From Bacteroidota bacterium (lineage in GTDB: Bacteria > Bacteroidota > Ignavibacteria > Kapaibacteriales > UBA961), in assembly GCA_009919265.1 (NCBI GenBank), contig RGCF01000007.1:1-63270 (forward strand): a stretch of 63,270 nucleotides of DNA, given 5' to 3'. Shown one piece after another: positions 44,725 through 54,653 of the stretch (position 1 is the stretch's first letter; each line of letters starts with the position of its first letter). Below the pieces are notes generated by a model that was not told the origin of the DNA, did no database searches, and saw only the letters and a program-made list of their open reading frames with translations. The position numbers and the translations under genes are program-made.

Positions 44725-46152
44725 ATGTCATTGCCACATACTCCATATCAATCCAAAAATACTTTGCGTATAGTGACTGCTGCATCATTATTTGACGGAC
44801 ATGATGCTGCAATCAATATTATGCGAAGAATCATACAGGGTTCCGGCGCAGAAGTAATTCATCTTGGACATAATCGTGCAGCTATGGAAGTTGTGGACTG
44901 TGCAATTCAAGAAGATGCTCAAGCGATTGCAATGACAAGTTATCAAGGTGGGCATGTAGAATACTTTAAATACATGCATGATTTACTCAACGAAAAGAAT
45001 GCAGGTCATATCAAGATATTCGGTGGCGGTGGTGGAACTATACTTCCAACCGAAATTCAAGAATTACATGATTATGGCATCAATCGCATTTACTCTCCCG
45101 ATGATGGAAGATCCCTTGGCTTGCAGGGTATGATCAATGATTTATTGGAGCAATCCGATTTCGAGACCCCTGATACATATGACGGTGCAACCTTATGGGA
45201 AGAAATGCTTCAGAAGAATCCCAGAGCACTGGCTCAAGGAATTTCATTGATTGAAAGAGGCATCATAACAAATGAGATGGTTTCCGATAAACTATCTATT
45301 CCATCTGCAACAATACCTGTTCTTGGAATAACCGGAACCGGAGGCGCTGGTAAATCATCGCTAACCGATGAATTGATTTTGCGTTTTTTGGAAGATAATC
45401 CAACATTGCGTCTTGCAGTATTATCTGTAGATCCTTCAAAAAGAAAAACAGGCGGTGCATTGCTTGGAGATCGCATTCGCATGAATGCTGTTAGCAATTC
45501 ACGTGTATATATGCGTTCTTTTGCAACAAGACAAGCCAATATTGCTTTAAATCCTAATGTCAAAACCGCTATTGAACTCATGCGTTTTGCTGGATTTGAT
45601 TTTATCATTGTAGAAACAGCGGGAATAGGCCAAAGCGACTCCGAAATTACTTCAATTGCTGATGTTTCTTTATATGTCATGACACCTGAATTCGGTGCTG
45701 CTACACAATTGGAAAAGATTGATATGATTGACTATGCAGATTTGATAGCAATCAACAAATTTGACAAAAGGGGTTCTCAAGATGCATTGCGTGATGTAAG
45801 GAAACAATATCAGCGTTCGCGACAAGCATGGGATTCACAACCTGAAACAATGCCAGTATTTGGAACCATTGCTTCTCAATTCAATGATGTAGGAGTCAAT
45901 GGATTATACTCTGCAATTGTACAACAATTTAAGTCATTGAAAGATGTCTCATTCCCATTCTCTATGATAGAACGATCACAACATTCTCAGAAAAAATCAA
46001 TCATACCACCTGATCGAACACGATATTTGGCTGAGATAACTGAAGAGAGCAAACGATATGAAAAAATGGTTGAAGAACAATCTACAGTTGCTCGATCGCT
46101 CTTCCAAGTGAAAGGAACGATGGATTTGTTAGCATCAAAAAAGAATGACTGA
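44725..46152 (+). CDS. Stand-alone B12-binding domain plus G-protein chaperone (N-terminal half of IcmF)
   Basis: 475 residues from ATG 44725 (the longer frame begins with GTG). Residues about 15-145 are a Rossmann B12-binding domain ([17 protein letters not shown]; lower axial His in DGHD) with the loop [13 protein letters not shown]. Residues about 190-430 form a MeaB/MeaI-type G domain: [14 protein letters not shown] (Walker A), [34 protein letters not shown] and INKFDKRG. In IcmF these are followed by a linker and the isobutyryl-CoA mutase domain; here translation stops at DLLASKKND and a convergent gene follows at once, so there is no mutase remnant. The catalytic half must be elsewhere, or absent. 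Likely role: cobalamin-carrying and loading partner of an acyl-CoA mutase. Confidence 0.88.
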   Translation: MSLPHTPYQSKNTLRIVTAASLFDGHDAAINIMRRIIQGSGAEVIHLGHNRAAMEVVDCAIQEDAQAIAMTSYQGGHVEYFKYMHDLLNEKNAGHIKIFGGGGGTILPTEIQELHDYGINRIYSPDDGRSLGLQGMINDLLEQSDFETPDTYDGATLWEEMLQKNPRALAQGISLIERGIITNEMVSDKLSIPSATIPVLGITGTGGAGKSSLTDELILRFLEDNPTLRLAVLSVDPSKRKTGGALLGDRIRMNAVSNSRVYMRSFATRQANIALNPNVKTAIELMRFAGFDFIIVETAGIGQSDSEITSIADVSLYVMTPEFGAATQLEKIDMIDYADLIAINKFDKRGSQDALRDVRKQYQRSRQAWDSQPETMPVFGTIASQFNDVGVNGLYSAIVQQFKSLKDVSFPFSMIERSQHSQKKSIIPPDRTRYLAEITEESKRYEKMVEEQSTVARSLFQVKGTMDLLASKKND

Positions 46153-46659
46153 TTATTTTTTTTCAGCTGCAATCAGAACATCCAGAGCTGTCTTGAGGAT
46201 GAGCATCATGGTACCTCTTGCCTGATCTGAAATTAGATCCTCTTCATCATCATCCTCGTCTTCCACCAATAGTATTTCAGCAATGGAAGCCAAAAGATGT
46301 GGTTGTGGGTATGACTCAAGCATTCGCTCAATAACTACAATACCATCACCAGCAGATTCCCCCTCGAGTGTCATCATCACATCAATGTTCTTATCTTCAA
46401 TTTCGTAAATATCATCCTCAACAATAGTTTGTATTGATGGACCATATTGATCAAATACTTTCCAGATAACAATCCCCGCATACATGAGATTCTCTGCTTC
46501 TTCATCTGTAAATTCTTCAGGAGGAGTCATCAAATATTCAAGAAGTGCAGGTTGCTGTTGTTCCATTGAATCAACCAAATCCATTGAGGTTTGTTCATCG
46601 AGAATTGCCATGGATTTCCACACATCTTCAATGTGTTCGGGTTGTATAATTACTCCCAT
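46153..46659 (-). CDS. Acidic hypothetical protein
   Basis: 168 residues, not recognised. It is strikingly acidic, with a LVEDEDDDEEDL run near residue 130 and PEEFTDEEAE near 47. Predicted to be helical and soluble, with no signal peptide or membrane segment. It is the last gene of the cysS-to-here minus-strand run, nine bases after the YkgJ gene. It ends immediately beside the convergent B12/GTPase gene. Possibly a chaperone-like or scaffold protein, but nothing shows that. Confidence 0.6.
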   Translation of the reverse strand: MGVIIQPEHIEDVWKSMAILDEQTSMDLVDSMEQQQPALLEYLMTPPEEFTDEEAENLMYAGIVIWKVFDQYGPSIQTIVEDDIYEIEDKNIDVMMTLEGESAGDGIVVIERMLESYPQPHLLASIAEILLVEDEDDDEEDLISDQARGTMMLILKTALDVLIAAEKK

Positions 46660-46668
46660 ATTTCACTC

Positions 46669-46953
46669 CTATGATATTCGATGTGGATCGGTCAATACTT
46701 CCATGACCGACAAAAGTTGAAATGCTTCCTCATTTGATTCTCCGCACATATCTTTCATTGGTTTCAATGAAGTGCAAACAGTAGGTCTTTCAGGGGAATC
46801 AAAAATGGAGCAAAGATTGTCATGTGTTAGGTGAATGCAGCGCATTCCGGCCGGCTTTCCTAGCGGCATTCCTGGAATTGGGCTATTGATTGAAATGACA
46901 ATGCAACATGCACCACATCCAACTCTACATTCATATTCCATGGAATGTGTCAA
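46669..46953 (-). CDS. YkgJ-family cysteine cluster protein
   Basis: 94 residues. The pattern VGCGACC near residue 12, then GMRCIHL, NLCSIFDSPERPTVC and DMCGES, matches the YkgJ/UPF0153 family with its conserved Cys-rich metal or Fe-S site. Function of the family is unknown. Its first four bases overlap the nadE stop; the second Met (MEYECRVG) is an alternative start. Confidence 0.8.
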   Translation of the reverse strand: MTHSMEYECRVGCGACCIVISINSPIPGMPLGKPAGMRCIHLTHDNLCSIFDSPERPTVCTSLKPMKDMCGESNEEAFQLLSVMEVLTDPHRIS

Positions 46954-48902
46954 GATTCACTGAGAAATGCATCAATTTCTTCAATCCATATACGAGCGTG
47001 AGCATCACTTGGCATACGCCAATCGGCACGTGGAGACAAAGCAATGGAACCTACTTTGACGCCATCTGGCATACTCGAACGCTTGAATTGTTGGGTAAAA
47101 AACCGCTGATAAAAGAAGCGTAAATGTCCTGCAATCTGTTGCAAAGTATATTCATGCTTCCAAGCATAATAACAAAGCATGATGATTTTTCTTGGACCAA
47201 ATCCATGACGCATCATATAATACAAGAAAAAATCATGTAGTACATAGGGTCCGATGATATCTTCAGTTTTTTGCGCAATCTCACCCTTCTGCGATAAAGG
47301 CAATAATTCAGGTGAAACAGGTGTATCAACAATTCCTCGAAGGATTGCACTCATATGTTCATTAGGATGCTTGCTCGCATAAAAATCAACTAAATGTTTG
47401 ACGAGTGTTTTGGGTACTCCCGCATTCACTCCATACATGCTCATATGATCGCCATTATATGTGCACCATCCAAGTGCAAGCTCAGACATATCGCCTGTTC
47501 CAATTACTAAGCCTGCATATTGATTTGCACAATCCATGAGAATCTGGGTGCGTTCTCTTGCCTGGGCATTTTCAAAAACAATAGAATGATCTGTTTCGGC
47601 ATGCCCAATATCACGAAGGTGTAATGCTACAGCATCATGTATTGGAATTTCTTTCAATGTCACCCCACTCGCATTTGCAAGTAAACGTGCATTCGAAAGT
47701 GTATGTTCAGATGTTCCAGGACCCGGCATTGTTATAGCAATAATTTGTGCGGGATCAATATTCAAAATGGAGCATGTTTCCAAGCAGACTATTAAGGCTA
47801 ATGTTGAGTCGAGTCCACCTGAAAGACCAACTATCATGGAAGTCATACCAGTTCTTCTCAGTCTTCCAGCTAGCCCCATTGCTTGAATATGTAAAATCTC
47901 TTGAAAACGATCCTGTGCATGTTCCTGCGGGATAAAAGGCATTGAATCAATGTCTCGATAAAGAACATCAATCATTGCATCTCTTAATAGTGGTAATTCA
48001 AACACAGTAAATGCCATTGCATGAGATGCTTGTGTTCGTGAAAGTGTTCTTCGTTCATGTAGCAATACATCAATATCAATATCTGCATAGATAATGGTTG
48101 TCTCAAATGAGTGAGCCAAGCCTTCAGCAAGCATCACGCCATTTTCGGCAATCATGGTATGTCCTGAAAAGACGGTATCCATTGTGGATTCGGAAGGACC
48201 TGAAGAAGCATATAAATATGCACTAATTGTGGATGCTGATTGCATATTCACTAGTGATTTACGATACTCTTTTTTCCCAACCAATGCATTGCTTGCAGAA
48301 AGATTTGCAATGATGAATGCTCCCTGCTCTGCCATGAGTGAGCTGGGTGGAATCATACTCCAAAGGTCTTCACATAATTCAATCCCAAAAACAATCTTTC
48401 CGGATTTAAACAAAAGATGTGATTGCAATAAACACTCTATTGCATTTCCTGAAGCATCTGTTAGCATAATCAAACTGTCTTCATGCAATTCATCACCTGA
48501 AACAAACCACCGAGCTTCATAAAATTCATGATGGTTTGGAATGATTGTTTTAGGGACCAATGCATGAATTGTACCTCCCTCTAGCACTGCAGCACAATTG
48601 TATAATTTTCCCTCATGTTGAATTGGGACACCTGCAATAACAATAACTCCGGAAGGAACATGCTCGGCAATGGAACAAAGTCCATGCATGGAAGAAGTGA
48701 TTAATTGCTCTTGAAAAAACAAATCGCCACAAGTATAACCGGTAAGAGATAATTCAGGAAATACAATGATTTGGGAACCCTTATTCATCGCTTCTTGCAT
48801 GGCTTTCACATGACATTCCACATTGTGTTGGATGTCGGCAACGCGTAATTCATGAGAAATTACAGCTACGCGGCACAGTGATAGTGAAGACAATGTCATC
48901 AT
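46950..48902 (-). CDS. nadE: NAD(+) synthase, glutamine-hydrolysing
   Basis: 650 residues. The N-terminal nitrilase-type glutaminase has the triad Glu in FPELSLTGY, Lys in VPKTIIPNHHEFYE and Cys in IELCEDLWS. The C-terminal synthetase has the P-loop SGGLDSTLAL (about residue 361) and ITMPGPGTSEH. It adenylates deamido-NAD and adds ammonia made in the first domain. Starts within the stop of the glycosyltransferase gene (ATGA) and overlaps the YkgJ gene downstream. The C-terminus KVGSIALSPRADWRMPSDA is standard for this class. Confidence 0.95.
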   Translation of the reverse strand: MMTLSSLSLCRVAVISHELRVADIQHNVECHVKAMQEAMNKGSQIIVFPELSLTGYTCGDLFFQEQLITSSMHGLCSIAEHVPSGVIVIAGVPIQHEGKLYNCAAVLEGGTIHALVPKTIIPNHHEFYEARWFVSGDELHEDSLIMLTDASGNAIECLLQSHLLFKSGKIVFGIELCEDLWSMIPPSSLMAEQGAFIIANLSASNALVGKKEYRKSLVNMQSASTISAYLYASSGPSESTMDTVFSGHTMIAENGVMLAEGLAHSFETTIIYADIDIDVLLHERRTLSRTQASHAMAFTVFELPLLRDAMIDVLYRDIDSMPFIPQEHAQDRFQEILHIQAMGLAGRLRRTGMTSMIVGLSGGLDSTLALIVCLETCSILNIDPAQIIAITMPGPGTSEHTLSNARLLANASGVTLKEIPIHDAVALHLRDIGHAETDHSIVFENAQARERTQILMDCANQYAGLVIGTGDMSELALGWCTYNGDHMSMYGVNAGVPKTLVKHLVDFYASKHPNEHMSAILRGIVDTPVSPELLPLSQKGEIAQKTEDIIGPYVLHDFFLYYMMRHGFGPRKIIMLCYYAWKHEYTLQQIAGHLRFFYQRFFTQQFKRSSMPDGVKVGSIALSPRADWRMPSDAHARIWIEEIDAFLSES

Positions 48903-50572
48903 TGTTTTTTCTCTGCAATAGTTTTTACACGAAACACGGTAAATCCATGATATGCTCCAATAGGCTCTATACGAGGATCTTTCCGCATTTCTTGCGCTCT
49001 TTTGATTTTTGCTACGAAAAATACGGGCTTTTTCGATGCACCATTCATTAATTCTTCATCTGAATATCGAGAATATACAGGGAAAGCTGATGGCGGAAGC
49101 TTTTCGGAATAAAACAAATGCGCATAGCTTTTAAATCCCGAAGGGTATAAAAGGACATCTTTTCCCTTCAATGATTGATAGAAAGATATTGGAGATGCCT
49201 GCGTATAGCCTTCAATCTTTGGAGCTATTATGGGTAGGAATGCAAAGAGACTTACTGCTGTGGATGTCGCTAACACGAAAAGTCCCTTTTCTATTGACTC
49301 TTGCTTCCGAAGATAGAATAAAGCTATCAATGCAATGGAGACATATACTATACCTATACCGATTTCATAGCCATGCCAAATAACAGGAGCCTCTAGGTTC
49401 TTTCTTGCGAATTCATCTTTTATCAATGGTATAAGAGATGAAACATTCATTCCAATGATTGGCACAATCAACAATAGGATTGTCCATACAAACACTCCTA
49501 TTGGTAATCCAAATGATAGGAATTTTTCTATTGTTCGCTTTTGAAGAATCTCTTTCAATGCAATTGCACTAAGAAATGTCAATGGCAAATAACAAAGAGA
49601 TGAATAATGGATGATTTTTGTTTTGACTATTGAAAATAAAATCAGCGTTATCCAAAAAACAATCATCATCAATCGAATGTCAATGGTAGATGAATGATAT
49701 GTAAACAATTTTTTTAATGCAAAAAAAGAAGCTGGAAAGCAACCGATCAGCAATATGACCACATGATAGTAGAAAGGACCAGAATGTCCTGCATCACCGG
49801 TCGAAAAAAGTCGAATTTGATACTGAATAAACTCATTGATGAACCATGTTCCATTATTTATGACTTCAAGACCAAACCATAATAATGCCGTAAGCATGGC
49901 TATGAAAGTCATGCCAAGCATCCATTGCATTGAACGAAAGAATTGAGGTAGGTCATTTTCTTTTCTATAATCAAGGATTGCTAGTAGGAAAAATGTACCT
50001 GCAGAAAGTATATAAGCAACAGGGCCTTTTGTAAGAATTGCTAGACCTATGCACATTCCACTAACCAAAAAAGAAGTAAATGATCGCTCTTTCAGTTCAG
50101 GTAAACTTGGAAGGAGTACCCCAAGAATGATGAATAGATTAAACCAAGGGTCTATGATGCCGGTTTTGAAATAGAAATGAGGGAGGAATGAACCAACATA
50201 CATCAGTGGCCACAGTAAACCTATTGTTCTACCTTGTAATTGTTTTCCAAGCAAGAATAATAATGGCAATGTTATTGCACCACAGAAAGCATTGGGTACT
50301 CTTGCCGCAAATTCATTAATACCGAATACATTCATTGATAGTGCTTGCAACCAAATGAACAATGGAGGTTTTTCCCAAAATGGTTGATAATCAATATGCA
50401 CTCTCAGATAATCGCCGGTAAGTATCATTTCTCTTGCCGCCTCGGCAAAATTGATTTCGTCCCAATCAAATAAATGTACCGATCCCAGAAATGGTATAAA
50501 TAGAAGCAATCCAAGAATGAACAGTAGTACTGGGATATGACGATCATATATGCGGGATTGATCACCGAGCAT
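48899..50572 (-). CDS. GT-C glycosyltransferase, ArnT/PMT-like
   Basis: 557 residues from ATG 50572, which overlaps the fcl stop by 11 bp and has AAAGG upstream; the open frame goes 33 codons further. About ten to twelve membrane helices. The luminal loop after the first helix holds FDWDEINFAEAAREMILTGD (Asp-Glu catalytic region) and WEKPPLFIWLQAL, the ArnT/dolichyl-P-mannose pattern. It should move a sugar from a polyprenyl phosphate to lipid A, a glycan or a protein in the periplasm. Neighbour fcl (GDP-fucose) suggests an envelope glycan, but donor and acceptor are unknown. Confidence 0.85.
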   Translation of the reverse strand: MLGDQSRIYDRHIPVLLFILGLLLFIPFLGSVHLFDWDEINFAEAAREMILTGDYLRVHIDYQPFWEKPPLFIWLQALSMNVFGINEFAARVPNAFCGAITLPLLFLLGKQLQGRTIGLLWPLMYVGSFLPHFYFKTGIIDPWFNLFIILGVLLPSLPELKERSFTSFLVSGMCIGLAILTKGPVAYILSAGTFFLLAILDYRKENDLPQFFRSMQWMLGMTFIAMLTALLWFGLEVINNGTWFINEFIQYQIRLFSTGDAGHSGPFYYHVVILLIGCFPASFFALKKLFTYHSSTIDIRLMMIVFWITLILFSIVKTKIIHYSSLCYLPLTFLSAIALKEILQKRTIEKFLSFGLPIGVFVWTILLLIVPIIGMNVSSLIPLIKDEFARKNLEAPVIWHGYEIGIGIVYVSIALIALFYLRKQESIEKGLFVLATSTAVSLFAFLPIIAPKIEGYTQASPISFYQSLKGKDVLLYPSGFKSYAHLFYSEKLPPSAFPVYSRYSDEELMNGASKKPVFFVAKIKRAQEMRKDPRIEPIGAYHGFTVFRVKTIAEKKQ

Positions 50573-51629
50573 TTTGTGGACCTTTAGCTCGATATTCTTC
50601 AATAATGTTCCTAAGTCCATCTTGTAATTCGATGGAATACTTCCACCCGAGTCCAGAGGCCTTATCAACATTCAACACTTTTCTGGGAGTACCATCCGGT
50701 TTTGAAGAGTCAAAACTAATTGTTCCTTTAAAACCAACGATAGAAGCAATGATCTGTGCTATCTCTCTGATTTCTAAATCTTTCCCAGTCCCAATATTGT
50801 AACAGTAATCCTCAGACTGAGCATGTATATGCTCCAAGAAATAGAGTACAGCATCTGCGCAATCTTGTGCATGCAGAAATTCTCTTCTTGCCTTTCCTGT
50901 TCCCCATAATGTCAATGTATGTGGTTGAATACCTATGCTTGCTAAACATGCAAATAATGAATCATCAGTTGATAGATCCCATTCATTGGGAATTCCAATA
51001 GAAAGATCACTTCTTAAAGCCGATACATTCCCTTCCGATGCATACTTTGCAAGGAAACACTTACGAATAATTGCAGGTATGACATGTGAATGAAGGAGAT
51101 GATAATTATCATTGCTTCCATAGAGATTTGTAGGCATTAAGGACAAAAAATTCGAACCATATTGAATATTATAAGCATGACACAAACCAATTGCAGAAAT
51201 TTTTGCAAGTGCATAAGACTCATTGGTGGATTCTAAAGCGCCTGTCAATAATGATGTTTCAATGATAGGTTGTTCAGCATATTTTGGATAAATACAGGAT
51301 GATCCAAGGTTAATAAGTTTCTTTACACCATGAATATGGGCGGCATGGATTACATGCAAAGCAATAGCCATATTGTCATGGATAAACTCGGCAGGATAGG
51401 TATTGTTGGCAAGGATTCCTCCAACCTTTGCAGCAGCAAGAATCACATATTCAGGTTGTTTTTCTTGAAAAAAGTCAAGAACAGCTTGCTGATTACATAA
51501 ATCAAGTTCTGATTTCGAAGCAGTAATCAATGTTGTAAAACCCTGCCTCTTCAGTGAAGAATATATCGCACTTCCTACCAGACCATTATGTCCGGCAATA
51601 TATATGCGAGCATCTTTTGACAAAGTCAT
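50562..51629 (-). CDS. fcl: GDP-L-fucose synthase
   Basis: 355 residues, extended SDR family. AGHNGLVGSAI near residue 12 (NADP-binding), AAAKVGGILANN (family signature), GSSCIYPKYAEQP (catalytic Ser), and YALAKISAIGLCHAY (Tyr-x3-Lys). It makes GDP-L-fucose from GDP-4-keto-6-deoxymannose. The gmd dehydratase that would supply the substrate is not in the window. It overlaps the secreted-protein gene by four bases and the glycosyltransferase by 11, so an envelope-sugar unit is embedded in this operon. Confidence 0.93.
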   Translation of the reverse strand: MTLSKDARIYIAGHNGLVGSAIYSSLKRQGFTTLITASKSELDLCNQQAVLDFFQEKQPEYVILAAAKVGGILANNTYPAEFIHDNMAIALHVIHAAHIHGVKKLINLGSSCIYPKYAEQPIIETSLLTGALESTNESYALAKISAIGLCHAYNIQYGSNFLSLMPTNLYGSNDNYHLLHSHVIPAIIRKCFLAKYASEGNVSALRSDLSIGIPNEWDLSTDDSLFACLASIGIQPHTLTLWGTGKARREFLHAQDCADAVLYFLEHIHAQSEDYCYNIGTGKDLEIREIAQIIASIVGFKGTISFDSSKPDGTPRKVLNVDKASGLGWKYSIELQDGLRNIIEEYRAKGPQNAR

Positions 51630-52237
51630 TTCTTTTTCAAAGAAAAAGATTGAAAAAACTTTTTCGCTTCTGCATTATCAGTCGCATTTTTATTCGACGA
51701 TTGATAAATCAATTGATATATCCGGGGTGGAGCATAGATATTTTCACATTTAAAATACACTGATTTGTCACCCTCGCCTTTGGCAGTGAAATATGCAATG
51801 CGAGAATGATATAACCCTTCTCGAACTATTTTGACTTTTCGCTTTACTGTTCCACCAAGATTTGAGATCAATTGATGTTGCAATGTATCAAGCAAAATCT
51901 TGCTATTCTTTGCCAAGACTGAATCTTTTTCTTGTATTTTCTTAGCATCTAATTCATAAAGGGCAATCATCGAAGCACTTTGTGCACCATTCGATACATA
52001 GGCATAGAATTGTGTTTCACCAAATGTGGTCGTAATTGTTGAGGTATCCCCTTTTATTATTCCATGAGAACCAGGAAATTGTATCGAGAATCCACCTTCA
52101 TCATGGATGAATTTCTTTGGCTTAGCAGCAACGATTCGCTTTCTATACACCTTGCGTTTCTTACGTGCATGAGCATCCACCGGATCGGTGAATAACAGTG
52201 CTATTCCACAGAACAGAATCAATACACGAAACAACAT
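51626..52237 (-). CDS. Secreted hypothetical protein
   Basis: 203 residues from the ATG at 52237, which has GGAG seven bases upstream; the longer frame (52264) has none. A signal peptide (LFRVLILFCGIALLFTDPV) is followed by a short basic stretch HARKKRKVYRKR, then a soluble beta-rich domain (GGFSIQFPGSHGIIKGD). No family recognised. It ends within the start of fcl and so may be exported with the envelope glycan, but that is inference. Confidence 0.7.
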   Translation of the reverse strand: MLFRVLILFCGIALLFTDPVDAHARKKRKVYRKRIVAAKPKKFIHDEGGFSIQFPGSHGIIKGDTSTITTTFGETQFYAYVSNGAQSASMIALYELDAKKIQEKDSVLAKNSKILLDTLQHQLISNLGGTVKRKVKIVREGLYHSRIAYFTAKGEGDKSVYFKCENIYAPPRIYQLIYQSSNKNATDNAEAKKFFQSFSLKKK

Positions 52238-52285
52238 AGTTTTTCTCCAAATGAATACATGCAAAGATACGAATACGATAAGGAT

Positions 52286-53158
52286 TTATCTTTCAAACAC
52301 TTTAATGTTTAATGCATCTTGTAGGGTTATAGCATCATCTTCTGACAAATGCTTCATTCCAAGTAATTGTGGAATGATTGCCTTACATATAGCAACATAT
52401 ACCTCATCCATTCCGGGAATGGACTTGATTGCGGATCTATTGGCAATAATAGTTTCCACATCGCAACGAATAAGTGGCCCTGTAAGTTGATCCAAAGGAG
52501 AATGTCCATCAATCAATGCAGCATGCGCTCGCTTTACACTCGTACTTTGAATGGTTGGCAAAAATATCTCTGATGGTATACCTGCTTCTTTAGCCATCTC
52601 AGAGGTGAGGGCAATGAGCATTTGTAAAAGATTTGCAGATGCAACAGCAGTGGCATGATAAAGGGCTTTGTGTTCTATTGCTTGCTTTGACAACTCATGT
52701 GGAATCCCACGCAATGTTTGTATCAAAGAAACAACATATTCAGCATTTTCTTCTTCACATTGATAACCCCACGGTATGTTTGGAAGATCTTCGCATGAAA
52801 CGATTGTTTGAAATGGATGCATTGCAATTGTAGCAATTGAAGAATCTTTGCCGACAAGTATTTCTGAAGTTAGTGAACCTGAACAATGAATTAGTGCATA
52901 ACATCCCTTTCCAATATGCATTGCATGGATGAGATCTGATACATCTTTTATGGCTGAATCTGGAATAGCAAGAATGATACTATGATGTGCAATAGGGATA
53001 TCACTCAATGAAGTACATATTGGCACTTCTAATTCCGCTGCTTGTATTCTTGCTTCTTCATTTCTGATATAAATCCAAGAAAGCAAACCTGCAGCATTGA
53101 GAGCATGTGCAAGTGATGCACCAAGAGACCCATAACCTATGATTCCAATGGGTTTCAT
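52286..53158 (-). CDS. Rossmann-like / DUF2520 domain protein
   Basis: 290 residues. N-terminal dinucleotide-binding IGIIGYGSLGASLAHAL, then CYALIHCSGSLTSEIL, and MHPFQTI, which is a marker of the family (Rossmann-like plus DUF2520). The C-terminal helical half has KALYHATAVASANLLQMLI and DQLTGPLIRCD. The fold resembles 6-phosphogluconate or pyrroline-5-carboxylate reductases; the substrate is not known. Its ATG overlaps the cysS stop by four bases. Confidence 0.88.
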   Translation of the reverse strand: MKPIGIIGYGSLGASLAHALNAAGLLSWIYIRNEEARIQAAELEVPICTSLSDIPIAHHSIILAIPDSAIKDVSDLIHAMHIGKGCYALIHCSGSLTSEILVGKDSSIATIAMHPFQTIVSCEDLPNIPWGYQCEEENAEYVVSLIQTLRGIPHELSKQAIEHKALYHATAVASANLLQMLIALTSEMAKEAGIPSEIFLPTIQSTSVKRAHAALIDGHSPLDQLTGPLIRCDVETIIANRSAIKSIPGMDEVYVAICKAIIPQLLGMKHLSEDDAITLQDALNIKVFER

Positions 53159-54615
53159 TCTTCTTTCAAAATGGAATATGAATCTTTTGAGTCTTTGATC
53201 ACATATCCAAGTGCCAATACTTCTTTTCTCAAATCATCTGCATGAGTAAAGTTCTTAGATGCTTTGGCATTCCATCTTTGTTCGGCAAGATCTTTCACTT
53301 TTTCTGGGATTTCTTCTGCTTCTGGTCTTGGAGAAATTGACCATACACCAACAATCTCATTGATATCATACATCAATTCCAAGAAAGAAGGTTTATCTCG
53401 ATGAGAAAGAACTTCAGCAGGAAATCTTTTCATAAATGCAAATATTGATTCGATTGCTTTAGGCAAATGCAAATCATCACATAATGCTGAGAAGAATTCA
53501 TTGCGCAATGCATGTATTTCCTCAGCATGATTATCATGTCCTGCATTACCTTCAAAACATGCATACACATATTCTTGCACTCTTTTTCTTGCCTTTGAAG
53601 CAGATTCAATACCAAATTCAGTGAAATTAAATACTGAACCATATTGTGCATTCACCATAGAAAATCGAATGTCAAGTGGGTCCATTCCTTTTTCAAGTAA
53701 ATCCCTAAGTGTATAGAAATTTCCAAATGACTTACTCATTTTTTTCCCTTCTACTTCAAGGAATTCATTGTGGCACCAGAATTGTGCAGTCTCACTTCCA
53801 TAACCAGCTTTGCTTTGTGCAATTTCATCTTCATGATGAGGAAAACGTAGATCAATTCCACCGGTATGAATATCAAATGGTAGTCCTAATATTGCATGTC
53901 CCATTGCAGAACATTCGATATGCCAACCGGGTCTTCCAGGTAGCTGATAGTTACCAAGTTGGAATTCCCAATATGGCTCACCCTCTTTTTGAGCTTTCCA
54001 GAGGACAAAATCGCTGACATGTTCTCGGGAGTATTCATCTGCGTCTATACGAACACCAGATTTGAAATGTTCTTGATCTATTGCAAACAATCTTCCATAC
54101 TCTTCTTTTTCACGCCATTTTGCAACATCAAAATATATGCTACCTTCCGATTCATAAGCAAAACCTTGCTGATGAATATTGCGAATCAGCTCTTGCATTT
54201 CATGAATGAAATCAGTGGCCCGTGGCATGATGGAAAAATCTGATTCTTTGATCCCAATTTGTGCTAAATCATTTCGAAATTCTTGTTCGTAAAATGATGT
54301 TAATAATTTCAGATTCACTTTTGGATCTTGTGTTTGCAATCCAAATGATGCATTCCATTTTTCACTGCCAATTGCGCTATCGCGAATTGTTTTGTCATCA
54401 ATGTCTGTGATATTCATCACCCACTTCACTCGATAACCGCAAACAATTCGAAGTGTTCTTTGTAAAATATCAGGAAACAAAAATGCTTTGAGATTCCCAA
54501 TATGCGCATAGTCATACACTGTTGGACCACATGAGTACATGCGTACTTCTCCTTCCTTCAAAGGGAGAAAAGGTTCAACTGTTTTTGTAAGGGTATTATA
54601 TAGCGAAAGTTTCAT
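53155..54615 (-). CDS. cysS: Cysteinyl-tRNA synthetase
   Basis: 486 residues, class I. YSCGPTVYDYAHIGN at residue 27 (zinc Cys and HIGH-like), GGIDLRFPHHEDEIAQSKA (zinc His), and KKMSKSFGN (KMSKS loop). First gene of the downstream operon; the terminator at 54621-54645 lies just before it, so it must have its own promoter or be reached by read-through. No SD is visible before the ATG. Confidence 0.97.
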   Translation of the reverse strand: MKLSLYNTLTKTVEPFLPLKEGEVRMYSCGPTVYDYAHIGNLKAFLFPDILQRTLRIVCGYRVKWVMNITDIDDKTIRDSAIGSEKWNASFGLQTQDPKVNLKLLTSFYEQEFRNDLAQIGIKESDFSIMPRATDFIHEMQELIRNIHQQGFAYESEGSIYFDVAKWREKEEYGRLFAIDQEHFKSGVRIDADEYSREHVSDFVLWKAQKEGEPYWEFQLGNYQLPGRPGWHIECSAMGHAILGLPFDIHTGGIDLRFPHHEDEIAQSKAGYGSETAQFWCHNEFLEVEGKKMSKSFGNFYTLRDLLEKGMDPLDIRFSMVNAQYGSVFNFTEFGIESASKARKRVQEYVYACFEGNAGHDNHAEEIHALRNEFFSALCDDLHLPKAIESIFAFMKRFPAEVLSHRDKPSFLELMYDINEIVGVWSISPRPEAEEIPEKVKDLAEQRWNAKASKNFTHADDLRKEVLALGYVIKDSKDSYSILKEE

Positions 54616-54620
54616 GTCGA

Positions 54621-54645
54621 CAAAAAAGGCCGGATCAACCGGCCT
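54621..54645 (-). terminator. Intrinsic terminator of asnS
   Basis: AGGCCGG / CCGGCCT with a 5-nt loop followed on the minus strand by TTTTTT. It lies between asnS and cysS. Confidence 0.9.
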
Positions 54646-54653
54646 GTGAATAA

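Noticed and set aside
44780-44830. Broken B12 site, since DxHxxG reads DGHDAA
   Set aside because: IcmF-type proteins use this DGHDAA form, as far as I recall; the axial His is present.
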